Assembly (NCBI RefSeq): GCF_030814415.1
Contig: NZ_JAUSVB010000002.1
Coordinates: 992,001-1,056,000, forward strand
Length of the DNA stretch: 64,000 bases
Reading direction: 5' to 3'
Source: Cellulomonas humilata
Lineage (GTDB): Bacteria > Actinomycetota > Actinomycetes > Actinomycetales > Cellulomonadaceae
Shown: piece by piece, positions 46,142 to 54,138 of the stretch
Position numbering within the stretch: the first letter of the stretch is position 1
Layout: each line of letters starts with the position of its first letter
Notes under the pieces: generated by a model
Told to the model about the DNA's origin: nothing
The model's database searches: none
Seen by the model: the letters and a program-made list of their open reading frames with translations, nothing else
Position numbers and translations under genes: made by a program

Positions 46142-47056
46142 TCAGGCCGCGATGCTCGTTGCCAGGGTGGGCAGCAGGCTCGCCGCCAGCTCGGGGCGGT
46201 CGATGAAGGGGTTGCGGTTGCCCTGGCGTTCGTGGATCGCGGCGTTCCTGTGCCGCTCCCACTCGGTCACCGGGTCGTTCTCGTGCCACGCGAGCACCAT
46301 CGCGCGTCGCTCCGGTGGCATCTCCGCGTCCTGCACGAGGCCCGGGTACCGCAGGAGGAAGTAGAAGACCGCCCGGGCCGCGGGGCCTCGGCCCTGCGAG
46401 GGCTCGAACCCGTTCCGCTCGGACTTCCCGCAGTCCGCGCGCACCACGGTGATGGCAGGTCCGCCGCTCGGGGCGGCGGGATAGTCGGCGAACTCCATGT
46501 ATGGGGTGTTGTTCCGGAAGCTGTTGCACCGGGACTCGCACGCGAAGAGGTGGTGCAGGTCGCCGCGCATCGGCTCCTTCTTGCCGAACCAGCTCTGCGG
46601 GACGACGTGCTCGCAGTTGTAGGGGAGTGCCGCCTCGACCTGTGCCTCCAGGGCGGCGGCAACCTCCGCCCGGGCGGTGGCCTTCAGGGGATCGATGCTC
46701 AGTCGGACCTTCAGGACGTCCGCCCGGGCCTCCGCGACCGCGAGGTCCGCGCGGATCAGCTCGGCCGGTTCCCACACGTGCCCGGTGTAGATGCTTCGGA
46801 TCTTGCGGTCCGGCTGCAGGTCCACCCACGGGTAGACCTCCCGCGCCGGCTTGTAGGTGGGGGTGCGCGCGTGCGTCCGGCGGACCAGGTCACCCAGCTG
46901 CTCGGGCGGCACGTCGCCGTAGTACGCGGCGGACGCGGCGCGGTCCGCGTCGGCGTCGTAGTACGGCCGCTGCTCCGACCGGGCGAGCTCGGCGAGCGCC
47001 GTGTCCGCCTCTGCCCTCAGGAGGGGATGCCCGTCGACCGTGTCGCCGATACCCAT
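46142..47056 (-). CDS. Endonuclease I (EndA)-family nuclease without signal peptide
   Basis: The 304-residue protein carries the complete endonuclease I core. It includes YNCEHVVPQSWFG (the EH of the beta-beta-alpha metal site), DLHHLFACESRCNSFRNNTP, and the C-terminal VLAWHENDPVTEWERHRN with NAAIHERQGNRNPFIDRP. These are the usual family marks for sequence-independent cleavage of DNA and RNA. Homologues are normally secreted, but here an in-frame TAG lies four codons before the ATG, so no signal peptide can be added. It stands alone on the minus strand between the FlhA-like genes and the injection-system operon, which makes it a good candidate cargo or cell-death nuclease; this is inference. 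No immunity gene is obvious. Confidence 0.86.
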   Translation of the reverse strand: MGIGDTVDGHPLLRAEADTALAELARSEQRPYYDADADRAASAAYYGDVPPEQLGDLVRRTHARTPTYKPAREVYPWVDLQPDRKIRSIYTGHVWEPAELIRADLAVAEARADVLKVRLSIDPLKATARAEVAAALEAQVEAALPYNCEHVVPQSWFGKKEPMRGDLHHLFACESRCNSFRNNTPYMEFADYPAAPSGGPAITVVRADCGKSERNGFEPSQGRGPAARAVFYFLLRYPGLVQDAEMPPERRAMVLAWHENDPVTEWERHRNAAIHERQGNRNPFIDRPELAASLLPTLATSIAA

Positions 47057-47136
47057 GAGCCAGGACTACCGCAGCCCCCGCCCTGCGTCAACGTTCGCCA
47101 GGTGCACCGAGGTCTCGGCGCCGTGAGACCGGATCG

Positions 47137-47166
47137 TTGACCGGGGCGTCGATGGAGGCGTAGAAC
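47137..47166 (+). promoter_or_regulatory. Candidate promoter for the 124-residue protein gene
   Basis: TTGACC (47137-47142), 18 bases, then TAGAAC (47161-47166). It would give a leader of about 160 bases. The remaining bases between 47057 and 47333 hold nothing else that I can identify. Confidence 0.4.
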
Positions 47167-47333
47167 AGGAGCGGACAAAAGGTGCAGAACGGCGGTGCGG
47201 TCGATGTGGACCGGCTCGCCATCTCCTCGCGCTCGACGGGCTCCGTCCTGAAATCCCGGACCTGTGCGTGAGGCGCTTGTGCGGAGGGGGCGGCCGCGGA
47301 GACTGCGGTCGGCAGGGTGCCCAGGGGGCTGCA

Positions 47334-47708
47334 GTGGCAGACAACCGAACGACCACCGTGACCGTCACCAATCACTTCGACGCTCCGGCGAACATCACTC
47401 TCACGCACCGGCACGGCGACGCCGTGCCGGAGGAGAAGACCTGGGCCGCACTGGCGACCGGTGCGGCCGGCCCCCCGTTGACCGTTCACTATCAGACGGG
47501 GCTCTTCACGGCTTTCGACTACTGGCACGTTCGCGTCGAGGTGCTCGAAGGGCGGGAAAAAGGCGTCTGGGAGAATGATGGCGAGAAAGAATGCTACTTG
47601 ACCGAGGAAGACCAAGGAACGTTGCTCACGTTTGACGTGAGCTCGGACGGACTCAAGCTGAACATGCTTTCCTCAAGCTGCACGGACGATCTGACCAAGC
47701 GCTCGTAG
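47334..47708 (+). CDS. Small protein of unknown function, beta-sandwich-like
   Basis: The 124-residue protein starts at GTG 47334 after AGGGGG (an earlier in-frame GTG at 47268 is less likely). It reads as alternating strands (TTTVTVTNHFDAPANITLTH, VHYQTGLFTAFDYWHVRVEV), with two Cys residues near the end and no signal peptide. The pattern recalls aegerolysin/PUD-type beta-sandwich proteins, but this is only an impression. Its last 200 bases use A and T in third positions far more than its neighbours, as expected for a recently acquired gene. It lies between the nuclease and the injection-system operon on the operon's strand. Confidence 0.55.
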   Translation: MADNRTTTVTVTNHFDAPANITLTHRHGDAVPEEKTWAALATGAAGPPLTVHYQTGLFTAFDYWHVRVEVLEGREKGVWENDGEKECYLTEEDQGTLLTFDVSSDGLKLNMLSSSCTDDLTKRS

Positions 47709-47735
47709 ACCGGTTCAGGAATGTGATAGCGCACT

Positions 47736-47749
47736 GTGACGTGCGTCAC
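47736..47749. promoter_or_regulatory. CRP/GlxR-like operator before the injection-system operon
   Basis: GTGACGTGCGTCAC is a perfect GTGA-N6-TCAC, with flanking T/T that extend the symmetry. It lies 14-27 bases before the first start codon of the operon (47763), so a bound regulator would affect it directly. The motif equals that at 3507-3520. Confidence 0.55.
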
Positions 47750-47762
47750 TAAGGTGGCTCTC

Positions 47763-48914
47763 GTGGGGGAACCTCTGGACGGGGACTTCGGTCCCGATGA
47801 GCCGATCACGACCACACCGGCCCCGTTCTCCGTGACGGGCCCGACGTCGGTCGAGATCGCGCGAGCAACACGAACGGGGACCGCGTCGTTCTCGGTCCTC
47901 AACACCTCGGGCCGGCCGGTGCGCGTGCGGCTCCTGCCTCAGGCGATGGCGGGAGCAGAGCAGAGCTGGCTGGCCGTCGTCGGCGACATCGAGCGTCCGC
48001 TCGGCAACGCCGCGACACTCACCGCGGACGTGCTGGTGACCGTGCCGATGGACACGCCGGTGGGTCTGCACGCGCTACGGCTCGACGTCTCGCCGGAGGA
48101 CCGACCGGAGCTCGTCGCGCAGGGTCAGGCGGTCGCGTTCACGATCCCGGAGCCGCCGGAGGTGAAGAAGCCGTTCCCCCGATGGCTGCTGTTCGCGATC
48201 ATCGGCGCCGTGCTGGTGCTCATCCTCGGCGCGCTCGCCATCTGGTGGTTCGTCATCCGGGACACCGGCCCCGAGCCTCTGACCCCTCCGCAGATCGTGG
48301 GGGAGGCCACCGTGGGCGAGGTGCTGACCGTCACCCCCGGCACGTGGTCGGCGGACGACGTGCCGCTCGTGCACGTCTGGCAGACGTGCCCGGGGTCCGC
48401 GGCGGACGACGACCCCGAAGGCTGCACCGACGTGACCTCCGGCGGCGCCACCGCGATCGGCGAGACCCTCACGGTCGGGGCCGACCTCGAGGGACAGCGG
48501 ATCCGGGTCAAGGAGAGCGCGCTCAGCGGCGACGAGGAGGCCCCGGACGTCACGGACCAGTTCAGCGACCTGACGGGCGTCGTCGGGCCCCCTCCGATCC
48601 CGACGGTCACCCTGCGAAGCTTCGTCGGTGAACCGCGGAGCAACGCGTTCCAGGAGCTGGGCGTTCTCGGTCTGACCGTGACGCTCGAGGAGGTGGGTCA
48701 GTCCGACCAGTGCGACCCGCTCGTGGAGATCCAGGACCCCTCGACGGGCGAGGTCGCCGTCGGGTCGTCGGTCCGCATCTCGACGGGTCGGCCACGGCCG
48801 TGGTTCGAGTGCGGGTTCGGGTTCCCGTTCCCGTTCCCCGACGGCGTCTTCCTCGACCTGGACGACGTGGTGATCGAGAACTTCAAGATGCCGTTAGATC
48901 TCCAGAATCCCTGA
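47763..48914 (+). CDS. Single-pass membrane protein, first gene of the injection-system operon
   Basis: The 383-residue protein has an N-terminal beta-sandwich (about 15-125, FSVLNTSGRPVRVRLLPQAM), a Pro/Lys boundary (PPEVKKPFPRW), one membrane helix (about 140-162) and an outer part with beta domains. The final PTVTLRSFVGEPRSNAFQEL resembles a PASTA domain. The N-terminal part is therefore cytosolic and similar to the immunoglobulin-like domain found in several CIS-associated membrane proteins of actinobacteria. GTG 47763 is preferred (AAGG at 47751-47754); the frame also opens at 47736 within the operator. It could anchor the particle to the membrane; this is inferred. Confidence 0.62.
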   Translation: MGEPLDGDFGPDEPITTTPAPFSVTGPTSVEIARATRTGTASFSVLNTSGRPVRVRLLPQAMAGAEQSWLAVVGDIERPLGNAATLTADVLVTVPMDTPVGLHALRLDVSPEDRPELVAQGQAVAFTIPEPPEVKKPFPRWLLFAIIGAVLVLILGALAIWWFVIRDTGPEPLTPPQIVGEATVGEVLTVTPGTWSADDVPLVHVWQTCPGSAADDDPEGCTDVTSGGATAIGETLTVGADLEGQRIRVKESALSGDEEAPDVTDQFSDLTGVVGPPPIPTVTLRSFVGEPRSNAFQELGVLGLTVTLEEVGQSDQCDPLVEIQDPSTGEVAVGSSVRISTGRPRPWFECGFGFPFPFPDGVFLDLDDVVIENFKMPLDLQNP

Positions 48915-48923
48915 GGACTCGAG

Positions 48924-49580
48924 ATGGCGGTCCTGCGCACGCTCGGAACCATCGTCGTGGCCGCCGCCACGACGTGGTTCACGATGTGGGCGCTGGGCCT
49001 CGCGCTCCCGTTCCTCGCGGAGCCGGCGGTCCTGCTCGTGGTGCTCGTGGTCGTCGCGGTGCAGGCGCTCATCGCCGGGATCCTGGCGAGCTACGACCTC
49101 GGACGGGTCGGTCACTGGCTGATCCTCGTGGTCGACCACACCTGGAGCCTGCTGAACACCGTCTTCGGCGGGATCGTCGGCAACCTGATCTACCCCTTCG
49201 TCGGCCGACCGTCCCGGGCGGACAGCGCCGGCCGGACCTGGATCGTCTACATGCCCCGGAGCACGTCCGGCTTCGGCACGGACGTGCTGCAGACCGTCGG
49301 GATCGTCAACCTCGGCGGTGCGGGCCAGCACGAGCGGATGCACCTGCTGCAGTCCCGCGCCTTCGGTCCGACGTACCTGCCGCTGTTCGCGGTCTTCTAC
49401 GTGGTCACGGCACTCCTGGCCATCCTGTTCGCGCCGCTGGGCGCCCTGCTCAAGGCCGCGCACCGACGTGACACCTGGTACCTGCGTCCGCCGGCGAAGT
49501 CCGCGGTGCAGGGCTTCTTCGGGTGGATCTACTACGCCACCCCGTTCGAGCTCTGGGCATATGCCAGCGGCAACCCGTGA
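48924..49580 (+). CDS. Polytopic membrane protein with an HExxH motif
   Basis: The 218-residue protein has about four membrane helices (about 5-30, 34-58, 68-88, 148-172). The cytosolic or extracytosolic loop between the third and fourth carries GGAGQHERMHLLQSRAFGP, where HERMH (residues 136-140) is an HExxH zinc-protease motif followed by a conserved-looking LLQS. Proteins with HExxH followed by Gln-Ser and GPxYLP are widespread and mostly uncharacterised. It begins 10 bases after the preceding gene and overlaps the next by 20 bases, so it belongs to the injection-system operon. A third ligand Glu or Asp is not certain. Confidence 0.65.
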   Translation: MAVLRTLGTIVVAAATTWFTMWALGLALPFLAEPAVLLVVLVVVAVQALIAGILASYDLGRVGHWLILVVDHTWSLLNTVFGGIVGNLIYPFVGRPSRADSAGRTWIVYMPRSTSGFGTDVLQTVGIVNLGGAGQHERMHLLQSRAFGPTYLPLFAVFYVVTALLAILFAPLGALLKAAHRRDTWYLRPPAKSAVQGFFGWIYYATPFELWAYASGNP

Positions 49581-50283
49581 CGTCGCCGCCGAGGACGTCG
49601 GCGGCGAGTGGACGGCGGCGCTGGACGCGCTGCGGGAACAGGTCACGTCCCTGAGCGGTCTGCCGGTGCTGCACGACGCCTCGGCCGCGGGCGAGACGCT
49701 GGAGGTCCTCGTGCAGCCGGTCGCCCTCATACCGCTCACGGGCGCCGGACCGGCGACGCGCACCGTCAGCACCGTTGACGTGCTGGTGACGGTGCTGGTG
49801 GCCGTGGTCGGGGGTGACGCGGAGGACCGTGCGGCCTCCCTGACCGACCTCGCGCTGTCCGGGATGGCGGACGGAGGCTGGGACGTCGACCCGGAGGGAC
49901 CGCAGCCGTGGCTGTGGCGCTCCCTCGCCCTGTCCGCCCGGCCGGGGCTCCTGGTGCGCGTCCCGGTGCGCCGCCTGCTGCACCGCCCCGAGGCGCCGCG
50001 CGTCCGCCGGATCCGGCTGGAGAACATGCCTCTCCTCCAGCTCTCCGGCCGGGTGGTGACGGACGACGGCTCGCCCGTCTCCTCGGCTGTCGTCACGATC
50101 CTGCCGACCGGCCCCGACGTCACGACCGACCGCCGAGGCCGATTCGCTCTCCGGGCGGGCGTCGTCGCCGACCTCGGCCTGCGTGTCCGCGTCGCCGCCC
50201 GCGGGGTGTCGACGGTCCTGAGTCTGGAGCCCGCCCCTGACGGCGCGCTCGGTGACCTTACGCTCCCGGGCCTCGTGCCCTGA
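49561..50283 (+). CDS. Pvc16/DUF4255-like protein, probable sheath/tube terminator, with a carboxypeptidase-regulatory-like domain
   Basis: The 240-residue protein has an N-terminal region with VSTVDVLVTVLVAVVGGDAE and ARPGLLVRVPVRRLLHRPEA. This matches the general layout of Pvc16-type proteins that cap the tail of contractile injection systems. A C-terminal beta domain (about 155-238, NMPLLQLSGRVVTDDGSPVS... then TDRRGRFALRAG) follows, which resembles a carboxypeptidase-regulatory-like (CarboxypepD_reg) fold, as seen fused to such proteins in some actinobacteria. ATG 49561 lies inside the end of the membrane protein gene. Assignment rests mostly on place (40 bases before the sheath). Confidence 0.55.
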   Translation: MPAATRDVAAEDVGGEWTAALDALREQVTSLSGLPVLHDASAAGETLEVLVQPVALIPLTGAGPATRTVSTVDVLVTVLVAVVGGDAEDRAASLTDLALSGMADGGWDVDPEGPQPWLWRSLALSARPGLLVRVPVRRLLHRPEAPRVRRIRLENMPLLQLSGRVVTDDGSPVSSAVVTILPTGPDVTTDRRGRFALRAGVVADLGLRVRVAARGVSTVLSLEPAPDGALGDLTLPGLVP

Positions 50284-50322
50284 CCGTCCGCCGCTGTCCT
50301 GCCCCACCCCTGGAGGTCCACC

Positions 50323-51588
50323 GTGCCGCTTCCCTTGACGCCAGGCGTCTACGTCGAAGAAGTCCCGAGCGGCGCTCGACCGATCGAGGCCGTCGGGACG
50401 AGCACCCCGGCGTTCGTCGGTTTCGTCGGTACGCCCGACGCGCCGGTCGGTGAGCCGGTGGCCGTGAACAACTGGCTGCAGTACCTGCGGCTGTTCCCCA
50501 GCGAGGGCCCCAGCACCCCGCTGACCCTGGCAGTCGCCGGGTTCTTCGGCAACGGCGGCCAGCGCTGCTTCGTGCTCAACGTCGGCGAGGGGGGGACGCT
50601 CACCGGCACGACGCGCCGACCGGGGATCTCGGTGCTGGAGGAGGTCGACGAGGTGGCGATCGTCGCCGCACCGGGATACACCGATGCGGCGTCTTACGAG
50701 GCGCTCCTGCAGCACTGCGAGAACCAGAAGGACCGCGTCGCGATCCTGGACGCACCGCTGGAGATCGAGGACATCTCCCAGCTGACGCGGGTGGGCACGG
50801 CACCCCCGGACGCGGGTCCCGACGCGACGCCGTCGGACGCGGACGCCGCCGCGGACGGGGCGTCCGAGGCGAAGGCCGGCAAAGGACGCTCCGGCAGTCC
50901 CCGTGCCGCCCAGGCGCCCGGCGTGGCGCCGCGCCAGTCCAGCTGGGGCGCCTACTACTACCCGTGGATCCGGGTCGTGGACCCCGCCACCGGCAGGATC
51001 GTCGAGGCGCCGCCGTCGGGTCACCTGGCCGGTGTCTGGGCACGCACGGACGCGACCCACGGGGTGCACAAGGCCCCGGCGAACGAGCCGATCCGCGGGG
51101 CCGTCGACCTGACGTACCGCCTCACCTCGGCGGAGCAGGGCGAGCTGAACACCGCCGGGGTGAACGGGATCCGCTTCTTCTCGACCGAAGGCATCAAGGT
51201 CTGGGGCGCACGCACCCTCGCCGGCAGCAGCAGCGAGTGGCGGTACCTGAACGTGCGGCGGCTGTTCGCCATGGTCGAGGAGTCGATCATGCAGGGCATG
51301 AACTGGATCCCCTTCCAGAACAACGACCCCATCCTCTGGAACATGATCCGGCGTGACGTCGGCTCGTTCCTCGAGCGGCTCTACCGGCAGGGAGCCCTGA
51401 TGGGCCGCACGCCCGCCGAGGCCTTCTTCGTCAAGTGCGACGACGAGACCAACCCGCGGTCCGAGATCGACGCCGGTGTCGTCACCACGTACGTCGGGCT
51501 CGCGCCGGTCAAGCCGGCGGAGTTCATCGTCTTCAAGGTCAGCCAGTACCAGGGTGGCGCGAGCGTCGAGCAGGAGGGTCAGCGGTGA
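50323..51588 (+). CDS. Contractile tail sheath protein
   Basis: The 421-residue protein has the sheath signature at both ends. The N-terminus is LPLTPGVYVEEVPSGARPIE with VGTSTPAFVGF, and the C-terminus has GIKVWGARTLAGSSSEWRYL, then VRRLFAMVEESIMQGMNW and GRTPAEAFFVKCDDETN. An insertion of about 65 residues rich in Ala, Asp and Gly (about 160-205) lies on the surface-facing region. It polymerises around the tube and contracts to drive it forward. It starts at GTG after TGGAGG, and the tube gene overlaps its stop codon. It is the only sheath gene here, as in actinobacterial CIS, whereas PVC/Afp have three. Confidence 0.95.
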   Translation: MPLPLTPGVYVEEVPSGARPIEAVGTSTPAFVGFVGTPDAPVGEPVAVNNWLQYLRLFPSEGPSTPLTLAVAGFFGNGGQRCFVLNVGEGGTLTGTTRRPGISVLEEVDEVAIVAAPGYTDAASYEALLQHCENQKDRVAILDAPLEIEDISQLTRVGTAPPDAGPDATPSDADAAADGASEAKAGKGRSGSPRAAQAPGVAPRQSSWGAYYYPWIRVVDPATGRIVEAPPSGHLAGVWARTDATHGVHKAPANEPIRGAVDLTYRLTSAEQGELNTAGVNGIRFFSTEGIKVWGARTLAGSSSEWRYLNVRRLFAMVEESIMQGMNWIPFQNNDPILWNMIRRDVGSFLERLYRQGALMGRTPAEAFFVKCDDETNPRSEIDAGVVTTYVGLAPVKPAEFIVFKVSQYQGGASVEQEGQR

Positions 51589-52067
51589 GCCAGACGACGG
51601 AAGGAACGACGCCCGCGGCGGCCGCGAGCGGGACCGCGACGTGGACGGACCCGTTCCGCGCCCACAACTTCAAGCTCATGATCCAAGGCGTGACGGAGGG
51701 GCACTTCATCGAGTGCTCCGGGCTCGACATCACGATCGACGTCGACGAGTACCGGGAGGCCGGTCAGTCCCAGGTGGTGCACAAGGTGCCGACGATCACC
51801 CGGTACGGCGATGTGTCGCTGCGGTACGGGCTGACCAACCGCGACGAGCTGTGGAAGTGGTTCGAGGAGACCGTGCGCGGCGAGATCAAGCGGCGCAACG
51901 TCACGATCGTGCTGCTCGACGCGCAGGGCACCCAGCCGGTGATCCAGTGGAACCTCCGCGACGCGCTGCCCGTCCGCTGGAAAGGGGCGACGCTGCGGGC
52001 GACGGCCCGAGAGGTCGCCATCGAGGAGATTGTGCTCTCGTACGAGACCCTCGCCCGGGGCGCGTGA
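51585..52067 (+). CDS. Tail tube protein
   Basis: The 160-residue protein matches CIS/phage tube proteins: DPFRAHNFKLMIQGVTEGHF, ECSGLDITIDVDEYREAG, VVHKVPTITRYGDVSLRYGL and ELWKWFEETVRGEIKRRNVTI. These build the stacked hexamers of the inner tube. GTG 51585 overlaps the sheath stop by GTGA, with GGAGGG upstream. The overlap with the next gene is also GTGA. There is a single tube gene. Confidence 0.95.
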   Translation: MSQTTEGTTPAAAASGTATWTDPFRAHNFKLMIQGVTEGHFIECSGLDITIDVDEYREAGQSQVVHKVPTITRYGDVSLRYGLTNRDELWKWFEETVRGEIKRRNVTIVLLDAQGTQPVIQWNLRDALPVRWKGATLRATAREVAIEEIVLSYETLARGA

Positions 52068-53299
52068 CGGCTGTGCCCTCGAGACGACAGCAGGGCGGGG
52101 GCACCGCGAAGGTCCGCGGGTGGGTCCTTGCTGTCCTCGCCCCGGTCTGGAGGTGGGCGTCGAAGCAGGACGAGGTGGTCGAGCCGAGCACGCCCGCGGC
52201 CTCCGTCGACGTCCCGTCGAGCCCGTACCCCTTCACCGACCTCGGACCGCCGCAGGAGTGGGTCGAGTACGTCGAGGGTGGCGACCCGCAGTGGTTCGAC
52301 ATCGACGTCCGACTCGGGGGTGAGGTCCCGGAAGCACCGATGCTGGTACCGGACGAGCACCCGGGCGCCGACGCCGACGGGGCTGGCAGCGACCCGCGAC
52401 CGGACGCCGCCACCGGTTCGCGCCATGGTGCGCGCGGTCGTCCCAGCGACCCGAGCCGGAGCCCCGATGCTGCACCCGAGCCGGGGGAGACCGGCCCGGC
52501 GGAGGCCCCGCGGCCGACGACGTCGACCACCACGACGCCACGGGTCTCGGTGCACCCGCGGCGGTCCGCGCACGACCTGTCCGGTACCCAGGCGCGCCGT
52601 GGAGCGCCGGAGACCGCTCCCGCGGCGCCGGAGACCGCTCCCGCGGCGCGGGAGTCCGTAGGCCGTTCCAGCGAGGCGGCCGCACGGACGTGGGCCGTCA
52701 CTGTCCACGGACCGGCAGGATCCCCTGCACGGCCTGCCGCTGGCGCGCGCTCCGGGTCGGAGGTTCCCGCAGGACGGCGCGCCGAGCCCGACCCGCGCCG
52801 CCCGGTTCCCGGAGCGGGGGACCACCCGCTACCGGTCGCGCCACCCGGGCCGACCGCGTGGTCGCCCGACCCCGAACCCGGCCGCCCCGCGCTCCCGCCT
52901 ACCGTTTCGGCCGGCCCACCGCCGGCCCCGCCCGGAGCTGAGGCGCCGCGGCCGCGAGCAGTGATCGGCACCTCGGTCGCCTCGAGCCCGCGGAGCCCGC
53001 GCGACGACATCGTCGCCCGCCCGACCGTCAGCCCTTGGCCACCCCTGCCGGCCGCGCCGTCACGCGACCACCGCCCTGCGTCGCGGGCGTCGGTCGACGT
53101 CCCGGCCGTCGGCCGTGCCCCGGCTCCGGCCGGCGCAGACCTGCGATGGCCCGACCTGCCCGACCTGCCGAGCCGGCATCCGCTCGACGACCGCTCGCCG
53201 TCCGCCTCCCTGGCCTGGTCCGGCGTCGCGCACGCCTCGACCGACGGCGAGGCGGCGGGTGCCGCTGACGCGCTCGTCGCTGAGCAGAGGCGGCGCTGA
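52064..53299 (+). CDS. Long disordered Pro/Ala/Arg-rich protein between tube and adaptor
   Basis: The 411-residue protein has a short helical start (TAKVRGWVLAVLAPVWRWAS), an ordered-looking stretch SPYPFTDLGPPQEWVEYVEG with GGDPQWFDIDVRLG (about 45-85), and then about 300 residues of Pro, Ala, Gly, Arg, Thr and Asp without repeats of fixed length. The final RRWPDLPDLPSRH-like part is again somewhat ordered. Third positions remain G/C, and the frame is open without stops, so it is real. It fills the place of the short Pvc6-type protein of other systems and is coupled to the genes on both sides. A linker, cap or cargo tether is possible. Confidence 0.62.
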   Translation: MTAVPSRRQQGGGTAKVRGWVLAVLAPVWRWASKQDEVVEPSTPAASVDVPSSPYPFTDLGPPQEWVEYVEGGDPQWFDIDVRLGGEVPEAPMLVPDEHPGADADGAGSDPRPDAATGSRHGARGRPSDPSRSPDAAPEPGETGPAEAPRPTTSTTTTPRVSVHPRRSAHDLSGTQARRGAPETAPAAPETAPAARESVGRSSEAAARTWAVTVHGPAGSPARPAAGARSGSEVPAGRRAEPDPRRPVPGAGDHPLPVAPPGPTAWSPDPEPGRPALPPTVSAGPPPAPPGAEAPRPRAVIGTSVASSPRSPRDDIVARPTVSPWPPLPAAPSRDHRPASRASVDVPAVGRAPAPAGADLRWPDLPDLPSRHPLDDRSPSASLAWSGVAHASTDGEAAGAADALVAEQRRR

Positions 53300-54138
53300 T
53301 GGAGCGCGTCGCGTTCATCGTCGAGGAGACGGGCGAGCGGATCCCGTGCCTGCTCAACCCGGAGCGGGTGGTACAGCGGCGGGTCGCCGGCCTGCGACCG
53401 CTGACGTCCGGGTCGGGCGGTGTGTCCGGGCGCACGGTGACCGACACGCCGCTGCTGCACACCGGCGGCGGACGCACCGAGATCGACGTGGACCTGCTGT
53501 TCGACGTCCAGCTCACCGAGGCGGCAGCTGCGCCGGCGCTCGCGCCTCCCGCCCCGGCGCCGGAGTCCGAGGGGGCCACCGACGTCGCTCCCGTCACCCC
53601 GGCGCGGGTACCTCTCGACGTCCGGCACCTCACGCGACCGCTCTGGAACCTCGCGGAGAACACCGCCTCGGAGGGCCGGTCGGTGCCGCACGTCCGGTTC
53701 GTGTGGGGCAAGGCGTGGAACGTGCTGGCCGTCGTGGAGTCGCTGGCCGAGCGGCTCGAACGGTTCGACCAGAGCGGTGTCCCGGGACGGTCGTGGGTGC
53801 GGATGCGCCTCGTGCGGGTCAACGAGCCGCCGGGCGCGGCACTGGAGGACCCGACGGAGCTGTCGGGGGCGGTGCCCGATGCCGACCTCGTGCGGTCGCA
53901 GCCGCCGGTGGGCACCCACCTCGTCCTCGGCGCGGGCGGACCGGCTGCAGACGGATCGGCCGCCGGTGGTCAGACGCTCCCGCAGATCGCCGCCGAACGC
54001 TCGGGCAACCGGCCGTGGCTGTGGCGCTCCTTCGCCGACCTGAACGACCTGCTGGACGTCATCTGGCCTCCCGCCGGCACCGAGCTGGCGGTCCCTGCGC
54101 CGCCCGAGAGCCTGCCGCCCCCGGCGGCCGTGCCATGA
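53299..54138 (+). CDS. Pvc7-like tube-baseplate adaptor (CIS_tube/LysM-type)
   Basis: The 279-residue protein begins MERVAFIVEETGERIPCLLN with PERVVQRRVAGLRPL, the sequence type of the tube-end adaptor that carries the next ring in eCIS particles (Afp7/Pvc7). A Pro/Ala insertion and VRFVWGKAWNVLAVVESLAE with RLERFDQSGVPGRSWVRMRL follow. The C-terminal part (PQIAAERSGNRPWLWRSFAD) corresponds to the LysM-like end that holds the spike. The start ATG overlaps the previous stop (TGATG). It binds VgrG and baseplate in homologous systems. Confidence 0.88.
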   Translation: MERVAFIVEETGERIPCLLNPERVVQRRVAGLRPLTSGSGGVSGRTVTDTPLLHTGGGRTEIDVDLLFDVQLTEAAAAPALAPPAPAPESEGATDVAPVTPARVPLDVRHLTRPLWNLAENTASEGRSVPHVRFVWGKAWNVLAVVESLAERLERFDQSGVPGRSWVRMRLVRVNEPPGAALEDPTELSGAVPDADLVRSQPPVGTHLVLGAGGPAADGSAAGGQTLPQIAAERSGNRPWLWRSFADLNDLLDVIWPPAGTELAVPAPPESLPPPAAVP

